Positions 1 to 11,519 of a stretch of DNA of 64,000 bases are shown one piece after another. Under the pieces are notes generated by a model, which worked only from the letters and a program-made list of their open reading frames with translations, was not told the origin of the DNA and did not search any database. The position numbers were made by a program, and so were the translations under genes. The stretch's first letter is position 1. Each line of letters starts with the position of its first letter. The stretch covers positions 32,225,991-32,289,990 of the forward strand of contig OY855906.1 in the NCBI GenBank assembly GCA_963693305.1, written 5' to 3'. This DNA is from Meandrina meandrites (taxonomy: Eukaryota; Cnidaria; Anthozoa; Scleractinia; Meandrinidae).

Positions 1-553
1 TGCCTCCGCCCTCCTTCATCAGCTTCTTGTAATTGACGAATTTGCCCTGACCTGGGTTGTAGGCCTTCCACATTCTAATTCCTCCTTCACAAAACTGAAA
101 GTTTGAAAACATCTGAATGCCTGTCCAGTTGTGATTGTGAATCTGCTGCGCCTGGGTGCTTACTTTTACAACTGATGCACGGCAGCCTCTCACTCCGGAG
201 TAAGAGTCTAACGCCTTCTTCATATCTGCAGCGTTCTCAACATCGTGACCTTCATTGACATACTGGCGTATGTGGCTTTTCATAGGGGAAATGTGCTGGT
301 CGCAAATGTCCTTGCCGCTGTTTGACTCGCTAAAGTCATATCGTCTTGTAACGATACCCGTGCGCTGGCTAATGCCTTGGATACTTAGTAACCAAAGGGC
401 ACAATGGTAACAGCCGGCGTTATCAGATCGAACAAATGCTTCGACAATCTGTGGTGATTTCGTCTTTACTTCCGTCAACGTATTCTCGTAGACAGACGCT
501 ACGGAAAACCAGTTCTGGCTGCACTGGTCTATCAGATGAACATACGTTCTTAC
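1..553 (-). CDS. Exon 10, RNase H/DDE-like block, open to window edge
   Basis: Acceptor tttcatttag opens a frame with no stop for 553 bases, leaving the window at base 1. It begins VRTYVHLIDQCSQNWFSVAS and includes AFVRSDNAGCYHCALWLL, RRYDFSESNSGKDICDQH, ISPMKSHIRQYVNEGHDVEN and GVRGCRASVVKVS. Spaced acidic residues (LIDQ, RSDN, YDFS, KDICD) fit an RNase H-fold nuclease or transposase. That is inference, because the family has no function I can name. Confidence 0.65.
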
Positions 554-3500
554 CTAAATGAAAAAGGTAAAAAAAGAATGATTAGATACTCACCGCCTCT
601 ATCATAGCGGCATATTTGCATAAAGACTTCACAATTGTTCTGCCAGTCAAATTTGCATAAAGACGTCACAATTGTTCTGCCAGTCGGATGGCTCGGAGAA
701 CGTGAAGTAAACCAGGTTTTTCTTAATCCTCAGACATGAGTTCAAAAAAGAGATTGTTACTGTTCACGTACGTTTTATACAAATGGTGCACGGCTCATGG
801 GGGAACTGGGCATTGATCAACTTCCGTATGTTCTGGTAACGATACCCAGTATGTTCGATACGTATGTTCTGGTAGGAATCCCCTATAAAAGGGCGCCACT
901 GCTCACATCCAGGGTAGTTTGTAAGAAATATATGTTAAGTGCTTCTCAAACTCGTTGATATTACGAAAATCTAATTAAAAATTAGGCTACGACCCGATTT
1001 GAATGAACACTATCGCGTCACGTGATCAATTTGAACCAACCAAAATCGGAGAAAATTTAGTGGTGAACGATAACGACTGAATGTTGGCGAGGAGCGTGGC
1101 CCCGCGCCAACTATCAAAAGATAGAAACCGACAGGGAGCCGTCTAATTATCTTATCAAAAATCCGTGTCTGTTCTATTAAACATAGAATATCGAAACAAT
1201 TGATTTATTAATGATTTTGTTTGATAATTTTCGACCTCAATTCCGGCCACAATGCCTCGAGCGCTCCGAGAGCCTACTATCGATCAATTTTAGGTCCTCG
1301 TGTAACCAATCAGATTGAGCGTATTCCAATCGTCGGTCACTGGGTTATGCTAACATCAAATGGAAAACAGTGTGAGAGCCAATCATATTTGTTTATTTCC
1401 AATAGAACACGGTTCAGGGTCAACTAAGAAAATTTAGGATCAAGCACTGTAACGGGTTCTGGTATAATTTCAAGTGATATTCTTTACTTGCTTACCATAT
1501 TTTATTTCCATTTTTTTTTTGTTCTTTGAAATTAGTTTCGTAATTTCAATGTCAAATCAAATAAAATTTTATTGCGATATCAAGCAAATTATATAGAGCG
1601 GCAATAACACTTCTCGGTGCGTGATTCGTGATCAAAAACGCCCTCAATCGATGAATATTATTACGTTGTATTTACCTCAAAATCTTCTTCTGGTTTAGAA
1701 ATCACAGCTGTCACGTGCCACGAACGGCCTTTTTTCCCAAAGCATTCACCTTGGGTTTCTCTAAACTTCATAGGCAAAAACTTCATCGCCCAGTCCATGA
1801 TGATTAGGGCTTGTTGTGGCGTCATTGAGTTAAGGATTTCGTCCCTCGCGACGTCCTGATGAACTGCTCTTAGGATATGCGCCTTCCATGCTTCAATCTT
1901 ATCTATGGCATTGTTTATATCGTGCTGCAGTTCCTCCTTTTCCTCGTGGTATCTGTAAAAAGGCCACATAAAATCAATTGACAGACTCTAGCTGCTTGAG
2001 CGCTGGAAAATATATTAGGTTTATATTTATTATTGACACATAATCATGTTCCCAAAAACGTGGCGATTTTTAGACTCACCTAAATTGAACTTTCGTACAC
2101 GACAGAGCCATTTCTATCTCAGCCAGGACATTCCTAAGGTCGTCGCAGCTTGCGCAAGACAGTGTATGTTCATGAAGACAAACTTCTTTCAGGTCGCTAT
2201 CCGAGTCAGTCAGTGCAAATACACGGCAATGGTCTGCGCACTGACTTTCGGTCGATACGTGGATCTTGAATTCCGCCTTTAAGTAGTATCTCCCAGCCTT
2301 TAAGCGAGCTTTGATATCCCGTATCCATGTTGGGGACTTTCCTGAGAAAACGAAACGTTTTGATTAGCATCTACCTTAACCGAACCTATATGTTTTACGT
2401 CTCCAAAGTCACTTATCTACGTACTTACCGAGGTTTCCCAGGTTGTTGACGACATCCTCAAGTGTATCGAAGGCTTGGGATCCCTCGGTTGCAATGTTGT
2501 CTAAACCTGCCAGGGATTTCTTTTGAGATGCTGCGCAAACCTGTAGTATAATAAAAATAGACGTTTTACTTGATATTTCTAGACGAGTTCCTTGTCGTTC
2601 CCTTTTGCCCTCCCGTCTTTCCCTCCCACTCTCTTCTTATCACATGTATCTCTCTTCCGACATCTCTTGTCCTCTCCGTCTTCTTTCGGTGGCCCCTTCA
2701 CTATTGCTTATTCTCTACACAATTCTTTGCACTCTTCTCCACCTTCTCTTTCCCTCCATTTGCTCTCTTTTACGTACCTGTAAGATGCTAAATAGTGTTG
2801 ATCTCCCGAGTGGCTCAAAGGCAGTTTCCTGGCAGTAGCGACGGTACAAATCGACCAACCTTGAAACAATCACCGTCCTCACGACATTTGGAATTTCTAT
2901 CGTGTCGCCGCTTGATAGTTTGAGTGATTTTGTCCCGTACGCCACATCTTGCAGGAAATTTGGTCTACTGATGAAGTCAAGAAAGTGATCTACCTTGGTT
3001 AAATCCAGCCGTGAGCGTGATATGGGCTCTATTCTTGGTACTGGTTTTCCAATACCCACCTTGGCAACATGTTTCCTTGCCTCGTCTATAGCCCAAATAC
3101 TAAGACCTGGAATTATCTGTTGGAGACGCGCTTTTGTGTAGTCGTTAACAAATACGGACAGGATTTCTCGTTTCGTGGACCAGCTGGTGGCTTCTTTGTT
3201 CTTTGTTATTAATCGGCATTCGTTTCCTTTTGATGTTTGTCCTTGGCGTCTTGTTTCTTTATGAGCTCTGCAAGTAACGTCGTGGCTTGTCTCGGAGCGA
3301 GGCAATCAAGAGCTAAATTTATGACTTCTTGACCCTTTTGCTTGTAGTACCTTTGTGTGCTTGGTGCAGCGTCTTTCCAAGGAATATTTAACTGCCGAAC
3401 CACTGGTTCCACCTTTCCACGTGCGCTAGGAGCTGATCGTATAAAGCCATTCAACGATTTCAATGCAGTCTTAGAGCATGGAGTGGGACACCATTCTTGT

Positions 3501-6500
3501 GATATTTCCACCTCGGGCAATGATTCATTCAATGAGTCGTTGATACTTGTATCATAATTTTGGCAATCAACCTTGAAAAGTTGCATTCATTCAATCAGAG
3601 TGAACACGTAAATAAGAATAAATAATATACAATATGCAAACAATATAGTCCGGCGGCTTAGCTCCTGAGTTGTGCGATTTTTGATACAAGCGCCAAACTT
3701 TGCAGGATTACAAGCATTCATACACTAATCAATTCTTGATATAGTGCCAACGCCAATTGCCTATTTTCAGCTAATAAACAGCACATGAAATTTTCAGCCG
3801 AGACCCCTCCCCCACGAGGTACTTCATCTTGCGCTTTTGTACACCTTTTATTTTAGATTTTATTTCAAAAATACAGATACGAATGCTTCAAATTAGGCTT
3901 ACTATTGTTATGTTTTTACCATCTTTCTTATACCAATAATTTAGTAGGAATTATTGCATGGAAAAAGATTTTTCTTTCCACGCCCTCTACCCCCTCGCGT
4001 CTTTCGTTTTGCGCCAGCGTCCAGGTCTCTCGCGATCGAGAGAAAAGTCATTTTCTCTTGTCGCGATTCAATCCCTAACCACAGCTTTCGCCGTTCGCTA
4101 ACAGAAGAAAAATACGAAAATATACAGGGCTGTGAACAGTCTAAATGACAGCATTTCATTCTAAATTTTGTACGTGCAACTTGGTATCACTACCAGAAAT
4201 AATAGTACAGACAACTTTCGCCTTGCGGACACCCCGCTATTACGGACTCTAGCTATTACAGAATTACGGGCACTTTTGGTGGTACCAAAAGAACAATTTA
4301 TTGTTTTGACTCTCAATAAAGCGGACACCATGAAGTTCTCATATGATACAATTACGTAAAATTGCAGTCTGTTGTTCGTTATTTGTCTGAAACACGCTAA
4401 AAAGACTTCTGGAATATATATTTTGCATCAATTCGTTCGGTAGCTGTACAACAGACTTTGCTTTTACACTTCAGCTTGCGTCTTTTTCTTCCAGACTCCA
4501 GGAAACCCTCATCCTCCAATCCCAACGTCTACTTAGCACTTTCACCGCTATTGATAAGGTCGTCATAGTCTATGTTATTTCACCTATACTAACGGCACTT
4601 TTTTCTCACACCCCGCTATAACGGACTCTCGCTAATACGGACACTAAACGAAGTCCCGAGCTTGTCCGCTATAGCGAGAGCTGACTGTATTTGTCTATAA
4701 ATCAGGACAAACAAACATTTCACGAAATTTCATTGATTTTAAAGGGACACTGTCACCAACTTTTAGGATAACTTTGAAAAGCCAAAAGGCATTCTAATCA
4801 TAGGAGACCTAAAAATAATGGTTCAGTTTCGCTAAAAACTACCCAGCCAGTTTTTTGAGACTATAATTATCTGTGTCTGCCTGCGGATCGCCAGGATGCG
4901 AATGGCTGTAACTTGAAAACGTCAGGCTGACTTTTTCAAGTTTTTCCTTTGTTTTGTGAAAAAATCGCCCGAAACAGACTATGTTTTGTTCTTCCTTTGA
5001 GAAACCAATAGATTTCCTTCTCTTGACTGTCTGGGAGTATTCGGTGTACGTTTAAAAGCATTCCATTTGACCGCAAAACGTAAAAATCCCCGTAACAATG
5101 CCCCTTTAATAAATAACGGTTTCCATGGAAACTGGCGTTTTTCCGGCTTGGCACTATATCTGAAAAAACTTGTGTTGGTGACCACTTTCAGTGTGCCAAA
5201 TTTCATGCTTGTATCAAGAAGTGCACAATTCACCTAAAATTTCGAGCTAAGCCGCTGGACTAATAAGGATACTGCCTGAATTACACAAAAGTAAGTCCGC
5301 AATGAGTACATGTCCAGTTCTTAAATCTTTAAATTACAAGTAAGATGAACTCCGCCAACGGCAGAAAACTCCTCCAATAAAAAACAAAATACACATTTTC
5401 CACAACTGGACTTCGCTCCGATAGCTTACATAGTTGGGGTCAATTCACGATTTTTCCTTAATTCGTTTTCCCTTTTTTTTGAAGCCGTCAAAAATCTTAA
5501 GTTCTCCAGACGACCTTGTCCTGTATTGTTTATGGCGTTCTGAGTTCGCAACTAGCCTTGTCTGTGAAAATTGTAGCGGCCTGGTATACAATAAGCAGAA
5601 TTTAAGTGTAAAATAACAAATGTTAGAAACGTAACTAACTATATCTCGCGATATTTGAATGTGTAGGTGCCATTTCGAGAATGCCCACAATCAAGGCTAC
5701 TAATGATGAAGTTCACCAAATTTTTGCAAAAAAAACTTACTTCACCCTCTCCGGTATAGTAAACTTCTGCTGGAAATGTAGGCCCAGTTTCTAAAGATGG
5801 CACCTGCAATAAAACGTAAATATGCTGTATTAAACTCTGTGAGATTGAAACATATTGGTCGTTTACTTGTTACTAGTCTCCCGTTTGCCAATTCATTTCG
5901 TCTCTCGCCCAGAAAAACAGCGGGTAGAGGATGAAGGGTAAGAAGAGAAGAAAACAAAACTTAACAAACTTTAAGGTTCATGAAGGAAATTAAGAATGAA
6001 CACAAGATAGAGAAACTCGGAAAGAGAAAAAAGAACCAAGTTAGGATAAAAATGAAAGTGAAGGAATGGAAAATAACTATTTAAGAGGAAGAAATAAAAT
6101 GGAAAATTCATTTACTTTAGTTAGCTCTGATATTTTGGCAGCATCACTTGTCGCACGTCGAAGTGGTTTTAACTCATTATTTGCAGATGAAGCTTCATGC
6201 ATTATCTGTATAAAATAGAGAAATATTATGAAATGGTACAACAATAAGGGAGAAATGAAACAAAAAGACAATATTATTTATTTCATTTACACTTCTTTCG
6301 ACTATAACATCATTTGTTGCTTGCAGAGGTGGCGCAAGCTCATCATCGGCAACTGCGGCTTGAAGTATTCCCTGAAAAGAAAAACGCCATGTTAAGTCTA
6401 AAATTTAACAAACGGACAGACAGACAGACAGACAGACAAGCGAAGTAACAAACTGGCTTATTCAAATAGACAAACAGATGCATAGATCAAGCAGATAGAG

Positions 6501-6895
6501 AAGGGAGTACAGCGATATCTATAGACAGACTGGTGGAGAGGTGGACATTCAAACCCACCCTTGGCACTCGATTGAAGAAAAGTTGACCCATGAAAAGCAT
6601 AAACCACAAACGATGCGACCAAAATGTTTACTGAGAAATCGGAAAAAGTAACCGTTGTCTTACGGAAAGAACATTATAATAAGACAGGTTGCATAAATCG
6701 TGCTCTCGAAGCTATCAAGGAAGAAAATATCTTGATTATAAATGAATGGAATATTGCCAGACCTACCAATGCTGTCTACCCAGAATCCTATTCGGTCTTA
6801 TCGTTCGTGGTTTATGCTTTTCACACGGTCAGTGCTTCTTTAACTTGGTGTATACCGGGACATATAACGATATACATGTAAGCTGTCAAACAAAT

Positions 6896-6939
<44 letters not shown>

Positions 6940-7597
6940 CAAATTAGACAGATAAAGTAGACAAACACACTGATAGATAAAACTAGTATTGATATCATAC
7001 TAAAAAAACTTGCCTCATCGGCTTTGGTGAGCTTTTTTCTTTCTATTTCCTCAGAATGCAATTTCCTGCACCTTCCACATAATCCTTGTATCGAATATAA
7101 TAAATGAGACAGATACTATATAGTTTCAACAAAATTAATAATAAAACATCTGAGAACTGCATTTTCGCCAATCGTTTATAACTGCTTCGATATTTACCTG
7201 ACCCAGTGGGTACAAAACGTCCCCAGTGATCTCTAATGGCTTTAGAAAAAGCCGGGGAAACTCCCCTGTCTGGTTTTGCCTTGCTTGTTCTATGAAGCGG
7301 ATGGCTACACTTTGTTGGGGGTCGGCTTGAATTCCAGAGTGTACCAAGAACATCTCTGTGCAGCGGACAAATTGTTAAGAATTCCCCTTGTACTTCAAAC
7401 AATCCTGCTCGGAGAAGTATCAAGTGCCATTCACCATTGATATTCGCGTGGCTGGTCTTCAGTCGCTTAAGGTGGCTTGTAATGTCTCTATTGCAAGTTC
7501 GCAGCGGTACGTGCTCTCTGATAAGACGGTAATGCTTCGAAAACCCACACGATATTGGCGAATATTTCGCGAAGGAGCAAGAAGGGCCCTCAGCCAT
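1..7597 (-). CDS. Ten-exon uncharacterised cnidarian-type gene, 3' end outside window, one frameshift
   Basis: Exons in transcript order: 7198-7597, 7014-7084, 6291-6371, 6116-6205, 5741-5803, 2778-3571, 2429-2540, 2080-2341, 1676-1952, and 553 down to the window edge. Every junction has an AG acceptor and a GT donor, except exon 2, which has a GC donor in a strong context (GAG/GCAAGT). Phases join cleanly: exon 1 ends phase 1, exon 7 phase 1, exon 8 phase 2, the rest phase 0. The sole exception is exon 6, whose length (794) breaks frame. The joined protein would be about 900 residues so far, with Cys/His clusters near the N-terminus (CPLHRD, HPLH, CGRC) and a conserved last exon with RSDNAGCYH and KDICDQHISPMKSHIRQYVN. 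I recognise it as a repeated, uncharacterised family of corals and other cnidarians. A DDE/RNase H-like role is inference. The frameshift suggests either a pseudogene or a sequence error. Confidence 0.75.
554..1675. other. Intron, no further gene seen
   Basis: Lies between exons 9 and 10. It is AT-rich, with a short near-direct repeat at about 625-690 (catatttgcataaagac...). No coding region or complete element was recognised. Confidence 0.45.
1676..1952 (-). CDS. Exon 9
   Basis: A 277-bp exon from acceptor tttttacag to donor GAG/gtaaatac. It starts YHEEKEELQHDINNAIDKIE, a likely helix, and continues MDWAMKFLPMKFRETQGECF and GRSWHVTAVIS. It is followed by a 1.1-kb intron in which I see no further exon. 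Confidence 0.62.
2080..2341 (-). CDS. Exon 8
   Basis: A 262-bp exon between acceptor ttctcag and donor TTTAG/gtgagtc. The reading runs KSPTWIRDIKARLKAGRYYL, then CADHCRVFALTDSD, then HEHTLSCASCDD and AEIEMALSC. The CxxxC, HxH and CxxC spacing suggests a second metal-binding site. Confidence 0.62.
2429..2540 (-). CDS. Exon 7
   Basis: A 112-bp exon between acceptor actacag and donor CTCG/gtaagtac, encoding VCAASQKKSLAGLDNIATEG and ending VVNNLG with one base left over. It has no ATG. It is placed by frame, splice sites and family order. Confidence 0.6.
2778..3571 (-). CDS. Exon 6, main central exon, carries a frameshift
   Basis: Acceptor ttttcaag and donor CAG/gtacgta bound a 794-bp exon. The first part (VDCQNYDTSIND... 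to LAPRQATTLLAELIKK) is in one frame. The second (CRLITKNKEATSWSTKREIL... to STLFSILQ) is in another. The switch lies near 3210-3260, where the first frame hits a stop. Flanking phases are both 0, so the length is one base short or two bases long. The second part includes SIWAIDEARKHVAKVGIGKP and FLQDVAYGTKSLKLSSGDT, the block I recognise as the core of this family. Confidence 0.65.
3955..4146 (+). repeat. One-ended relative of the TAGACTG...CACAGCC MITE
   Basis: The right side (GGGCTGTGAACAGTCTA) matches the inverted terminus of the MITE at 61209-61470. The interior shares the GCGCCAGCGTCCAGGTCTCTC block on the opposite strand. The left terminus is missing, so it is a truncated copy. The short reading frames across it are not genes. 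Confidence 0.5.
4208..4687. mobile_element. pogo/Tc1-mariner-type MITE, TA target site
   Basis: Imperfect TIRs start CAGACAACTTTCGCCTTGCGG on the left and CAGTCAGCTCTCGCTATAGC on the inverted right, and TA flanks both ends. The interior repeats CGGACTCTCGCTAATACGGA-like motifs. There is no transposase frame, so it is non-autonomous. It lies in intron 5 of the leftmost gene. Confidence 0.6.
5741..5803 (-). CDS. Exon 5 (21 codons)
   Basis: A 63-bp, phase-0 exon from acceptor attgcag to donor GAA/gtaagttt, encoding VPSLETGPTFPAEVYYTGEG. The intron to exon 6 is about 2.2 kb and holds a pogo-like MITE and another repeat. Confidence 0.55.
6116..6205 (-). CDS. Exon 4 (30 codons)
   Basis: A 90-bp, phase-0 exon between acceptor tatacag and donor AAA/gtaaatg, encoding IMHEASSANNELKPLRRATS and ending ISELTK. 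Low complexity, probably a linker in the protein. Confidence 0.55.
6291..6371 (-). CDS. Exon 3 (27 codons)
   Basis: An 81-bp, phase-0 exon after acceptor cttttcag and before donor AGT/gtaaatg. It encodes GILQAAVADDELAPPLQATN and a short tail. It resembles exon 4 in layout (acidic stretch, Pro, Leu, Ala-Thr), so exons 3 and 4 may be an old internal duplication. Confidence 0.55.
6412..6439. repeat. (GACA)n microsatellite
   Basis: Seven near-perfect copies of a GACA tetranucleotide. A second tract of the same motif lies 460 bases downstream. Confidence 0.85.
6896..6937. repeat. (GACA)n microsatellite
   Basis: About ten GACA units in a row. Reading frames across it (repeated TDRQ or VCLS) are translation of the microsatellite, not genes. 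Confidence 0.85.
7014..7084 (-). CDS. Exon 2 with GC donor
   Basis: A 71-bp exon between acceptor tacaag/GATTATG and the non-canonical donor GAG/gcaagt. It supplies LCGRCRKLHSEEIERKKL, a CxxC motif plus a basic helix. GC-AG introns normally need exactly this strong AG/GCAAGT context, and both phases fit the neighbouring exons. Confidence 0.55.
7198..7597 (-). CDS. Exon 1: N-terminal Cys/His module
   Basis: An ATG at 7597 opens a 400-bp exon ending at donor GTCAG/gtaaat. It encodes an N-terminal region with GEFLTICPLHRDVLGTLW followed by a CSHPLH motif and KPDRGVS, ending VPTGSG. The C-x2-H and C-x2-P-x-H pattern looks like a metal-binding module completed by CGRC from exon 2. The region upstream (7598-8000) could be the promoter but shows no clear TATA box. 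Confidence 0.65.
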
Positions 7598-7599
7598 AA

Positions 7600-9880
7600 A
7601 AATAAGAAATTTCCACCCTGTTTCTATTATCTTATCGTATCAGCGATAAACCTCGATATATTTTCACAGCTGTTTGACTTTACAGCACTGTTTCGCGCCT
7701 AAAACGTTGGGCCTGTCTTGTGGAAGGACGCAGGCCACTTCCTTGTGTCCGTGGGCTCAACAAAAACATTGTGGTAAACAAGTCATGTCGTTTCGACTCG
7801 TATCGGATGAAAACACTACCGGACGAAGATTTTGCTTTTTAATTCAGGGAGGAGAGAAAGAAGAGACTCTAATTTGCAAAGGAAGACCAGCATTGTGCTG
7901 TATGGAGGAGGGATCCATCGATGACACGCGAGTTACATTCTTCGAACGTTCGAAACACTCGGCCATGTTGCGAGTTACCGAGCAATGAGCACTCTCCACG
8001 TTTTAAGGTCAGACGTCCAAAATGTTCTCATAAATCATTTTATCATCTACTAGGTATGTTTTTAATCTTAGGCTGTTGCTGTGGACTTTTATATTTTTGT
8101 TGGGTGTGATTAAGATAGTCAAATCGTAAATTGTAACTTTGCATTGTTGTGCTACAATATGAGTGGATTAGCGATCGATTGTCAACTTCTTGAGATTATT
8201 GTGCAGAAACTGTTACAAATCCCAGACATTTGAAAGACGATATAAATTCTTCGAGGAGTCCTGCCTTACTGTCAACGTTTAAATTTGCTTCGATGTTTGC
8301 GAGGACTGCTTGCAATTTTTTTGAAAAAGTGTACTTTTTGCCGCATTACCAAATGCAGCAAACTAGCCGTACGACAAGACAATGTAAAATTCAACTTGAA
8401 AACTTTATTCCTTTGTTGCTTATATATTTTTGAAGAACAATCCTGCATCTACGATGCTGGCTAGTTTTATTTAAATTGTGATGCCAAATGTTGGAGATCG
8501 AGGCATCCAAACTTTATGAAATTTCAGGCCTGACGAAGACTGCAAATGGCCTCCCGAGGGGGGTGACCCCGGTGAACACAAGAAAAAGGAACTTGAACCA
8601 AAATAAAACCATATTTACTAATACTACACTAAGTTATGCCTTTTTGCAATTTATGAGCCAAATTCATGATGTGGCCTGTAGCACCTCCTGCATGATTTTG
8701 CATGGTTTGCTCATGGACAGCCTCTTAAGCGGTCAGTTGCTATTTCCCCGAGGGTGGCCGCTTAATAGGGGGTCTACTGTACTAAATATCGTATCAAAAT
8801 ATCTAAATTTACTATTAAGAATAAATAGCAGTTATATTTATTTCGATTGTCAGCTAGACTGGACAACATACCATTTAAACAAAAGCCATGGATCCAGCCT
8901 CGATTTCATATTTTGGGTAATGCGACCAACATAATCAGTTTCACCTCAAAGTCGTAAAGACTTGGACAGTTTAATTTCATCCCAAAATCTTAAAAATTGC
9001 AAGGTTTCCGCCATTTTTGAGGTCGCGCGAAACAATTGAGAACTTTAGTCTCGTATGCCAAGGTATTCAGGGCACGTTCGTCGATTACCCATAGAAACCG
9101 TCCGGCTGCGCAGGTTACAGAAATGGCCACAACATTTATCGTGTTCCTTATAGGTCCTTCTCAAACTCATTAACAATTCATTAAGTTAACTTCCAGTCAC
9201 GAGATGTATACCACATCACGTGCATGCATTTGGATACCCAATGAAAAACAGTATACCAATCTCTAGTGAGAGTGGTATATACCACTACATTATGCACATC
9301 GACAACTTGAACAAAAACAATGAATATTTATTAGTCCGTAGTAACCTTGAAATTTTTTAACAATACAACTCATGAAATCGGAAATAGTGCTAACAACAAT
9401 TTCATAAATACAGATAGCGTCGGATACTAAATACTATTACATAAATTGTTTTTGGTGGATACATCTCTTCGTTCTTTTTGCTCTACTTCAATGACAAATT
9501 TGCTTTGGCAACAATTCAGAGAGTCGAATGCTTCCAAACCTAATGCAAATTGTAATCTCTAAACGGGCCTCCTGAAAGAATGGAAATTTTTCTCCACCCG
9601 AGTTCTTCGCCATTGTTTAAAAACGTTAACGCGTATTTGTTTTTATACCTTGTTTACGGGGAATACGGCTTTCTTGACCGTTAATTCTCTTCTTCGTAAA
9701 CCATTTTCGGTTCCTAAACTACGCCGCTCCTTTCTCTCTCATGGCTGGGACGCTAATGAATCATGCATGCAATCGCGTTCTTACAGAAAAGGGCAAAAAT
9801 TTGACACTGCATAATTTCTTATTGCTTCATTTGACAAAACATGTCACTGCATAATTTCCTATTGTTGCATTTGAGAAGTT
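7600..9880. other. Intergenic, no supported gene
   Basis: Several short open frames are present, the longest at 8488-8934, but none has a recognisable family, domain or splice pattern. Around 8740-8780 there is a GGTGGCCGCTTAATAGGGGGTC stretch of the kind seen in dispersed repeats. Confidence 0.45.
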
Positions 9881-9887
9881 ATTTCCA

Positions 9888-10022
9888 AAATTCGAGCTCG
9901 TGTTTCGTCGTGGTATCCAAACACCTCGCAACAATAAAAGCACTCGGCCTACGGCCTCGTGCTTTCATTTGTTTCTCGGTGTTTGGATACCCCGATGAAA
10001 CACTCGCTCTCGTTTTGGAAAT
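9888..10022. repeat. Long fold-back (hairpin) element
   Basis: Arms of about 44 bases (left TTTCCAAAATTCGAGCTCG..., right the imperfect inverse ending CGTTTTGGAAA) enclose an inner dyad around GGCCTACGGCC. The whole 135 bases could fold on itself, typical of a fold-back MITE. Confidence 0.6.
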
Positions 10023-10720
10023 AGTACTTCCAACACTTCTACACTAGTCGGCAAAAATCTTCACGAAATTCCCACGGAACTTCTTTCAGTGACATTTGTT
10101 CCCGGACTACAGTGTGAATTTTATTTGCGTCTACCTGCGTTTACAAAAGCACGCACATTTGCGATGAAGTGCCAATTCTCCGGAATTTCCTGACAATTTA
10201 GATCAAGGGAATTCTCTTGGGAAGCATCTACAAAGTGTTAAACAGAAAAATTGCATCAGGAAGTGGGCGGATTTCCAAACTTTAACTATCCCGGGTCTTT
10301 CGCGAGTGTTTGCCCACATCGCAAACGTAACTTCGACGTCTTGTACGTAATCAATGCGAAGAAATATCGACTGCAAGTTAGCAAACCTAATTAGGCCCAA
10401 TCACATCGGACTAATCAATAAAAGATCAACTGTTGCGTCCGCGTCCTATCGGCATCACGTTAGGCTCGATAGTCGAGCCTAGCATCACGTCGGCTTTCCG
10501 ACAGAAGCATTGGCGAAGAGGTTTTGCTTCTACGAAGCCGAAACCACAAAAAGAAAAAATCGTAGGCACATAGCGCTTTTCTGTTTGTTCCCACTGTCCC
10601 GTTAGTCCTGTCCTCGATTTCGTGTTTCCGCGACTCCAGCGTTTCCCGAGCGTTTCCCTTCTTGTGGCGAGAAGTCTGGGCTCTAGTCCTTCCACTCTCA
10701 TTTCAGGTCCTTTCAGTTTG

Positions 10721-10759
10721 ATGGCGTCTTTGAAATTAACTTCAATGTCTTCAGTAGAG
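10721..10759 (+). other. Candidate leader exon end of ZNF-1
   Basis: A donor-like AGTAGAG/gtaag is preserved in four module copies (exon ends 10759, 44154, 55474, 62235). In copy 1 an ATG at 10721 would give a 13-residue start. Joining to the zinc-finger exon at acceptor tgcag/GACTGGG gives a stop after three codons, so this is more likely an untranslated leader exon. RNA evidence is needed. Confidence 0.35.
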
Positions 10760-11352
10760 GTAAGAAAAAGTGAAAATAGCGTATTAAAGAGACAGTATAG
10801 TAATGATTAATTAGTGCAGGCTGCTATAAGATAAAGAAATAGAAAGCGTTAATTCCTCACTTGCCGCCATCGCCCAAGAAAGACTGAAACAATGGCTCGA
10901 CAGCCTGCAGACCTCTCAGGTCTCACGATTTTGCTGTGGGACCCACGGTTTTCATTTCAATCTCACGGTCTCACGATGAGACACAAAAATCTCACGATAA
11001 ACAGAGCTAAAAGCTGCAGGAAACAGTTACCTTGTAACTCATAGTTTTTTTGGCTTGCTAAAAGATGATTGTCTAGTGCTGTGCAAATCTGTAGTCACTG
11101 TAATGGTATTTCAAAATGGCGAGATTGCACGTGAATATTCATGAGGCAAAGAAAGAACTTCTAGTGGTTCAGTCTCTCAGATAAAAGTACTTGAAACAAA
11201 CACTTTCTCGTGATTAGCATCTGCTCTTAGTTGGCTTTGTCTGCCGGTCAATCAATCCAGATATTTTTTACTGTTTTTGTTATTTCAGGCTATTCGTTTG
11301 CAAGTTTCCGGTTCAATTGGCTTTCTCAGCGAGCATGTTTGCGGTTTTGTGT

Positions 11353-11373
11353 TCATGTTTGGGTTAGGGTTAG
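11353..11373. repeat. Short interstitial TTAGGG run
   Basis: GGGTTAGGGTTAGGG occurs once. Animals, including cnidarians, use TTAGGG telomeres, but a tract this short is not evidence of a former telomere. Confidence 0.6.
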
Positions 11374-11519
11374 GGTGAATTTTATCAATATTTTTCAAAT
11401 CCATGTTCTAATACATGTAGCAGTTTTTTTATGCGATTATAATGAAAGGTAATGGATGGTTATACAGTCATCAAGATAATTTTACAAGTGACTACCAGGT
11501 ATTTTTTCTGTTTACTTAA

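Larger units (their letters stand above)
10060..11480. repeat. Duplicated upstream module, copy 1
   Basis: The sequence from about 10060 recurs at 26440-26990 continuing at 43985-44935, in part at 55300-55620, and at 61540-62745. All copies keep a segment ending TCTTCAGTAGAG/gtaagaaaaag (or GTGGAG/gtaag). It lies upstream of a C2H2 gene in copies 1, 2 and 4. It is the leading part of a segmental duplication unit. Confidence 0.7.

Noticed and set aside
2570..2838. Overlapping plus-strand Ser/Leu/Phe-rich frames
   Set aside because: Pyrimidine-rich intron sequence of the minus-strand gene.
8488..8934. 148-codon frame
   Set aside because: No recognisable motif, contains dispersed-repeat sequence, no splice or promoter context.
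11353..11373. Former chromosome end
   Set aside because: Only about three TTAGGG-like units.
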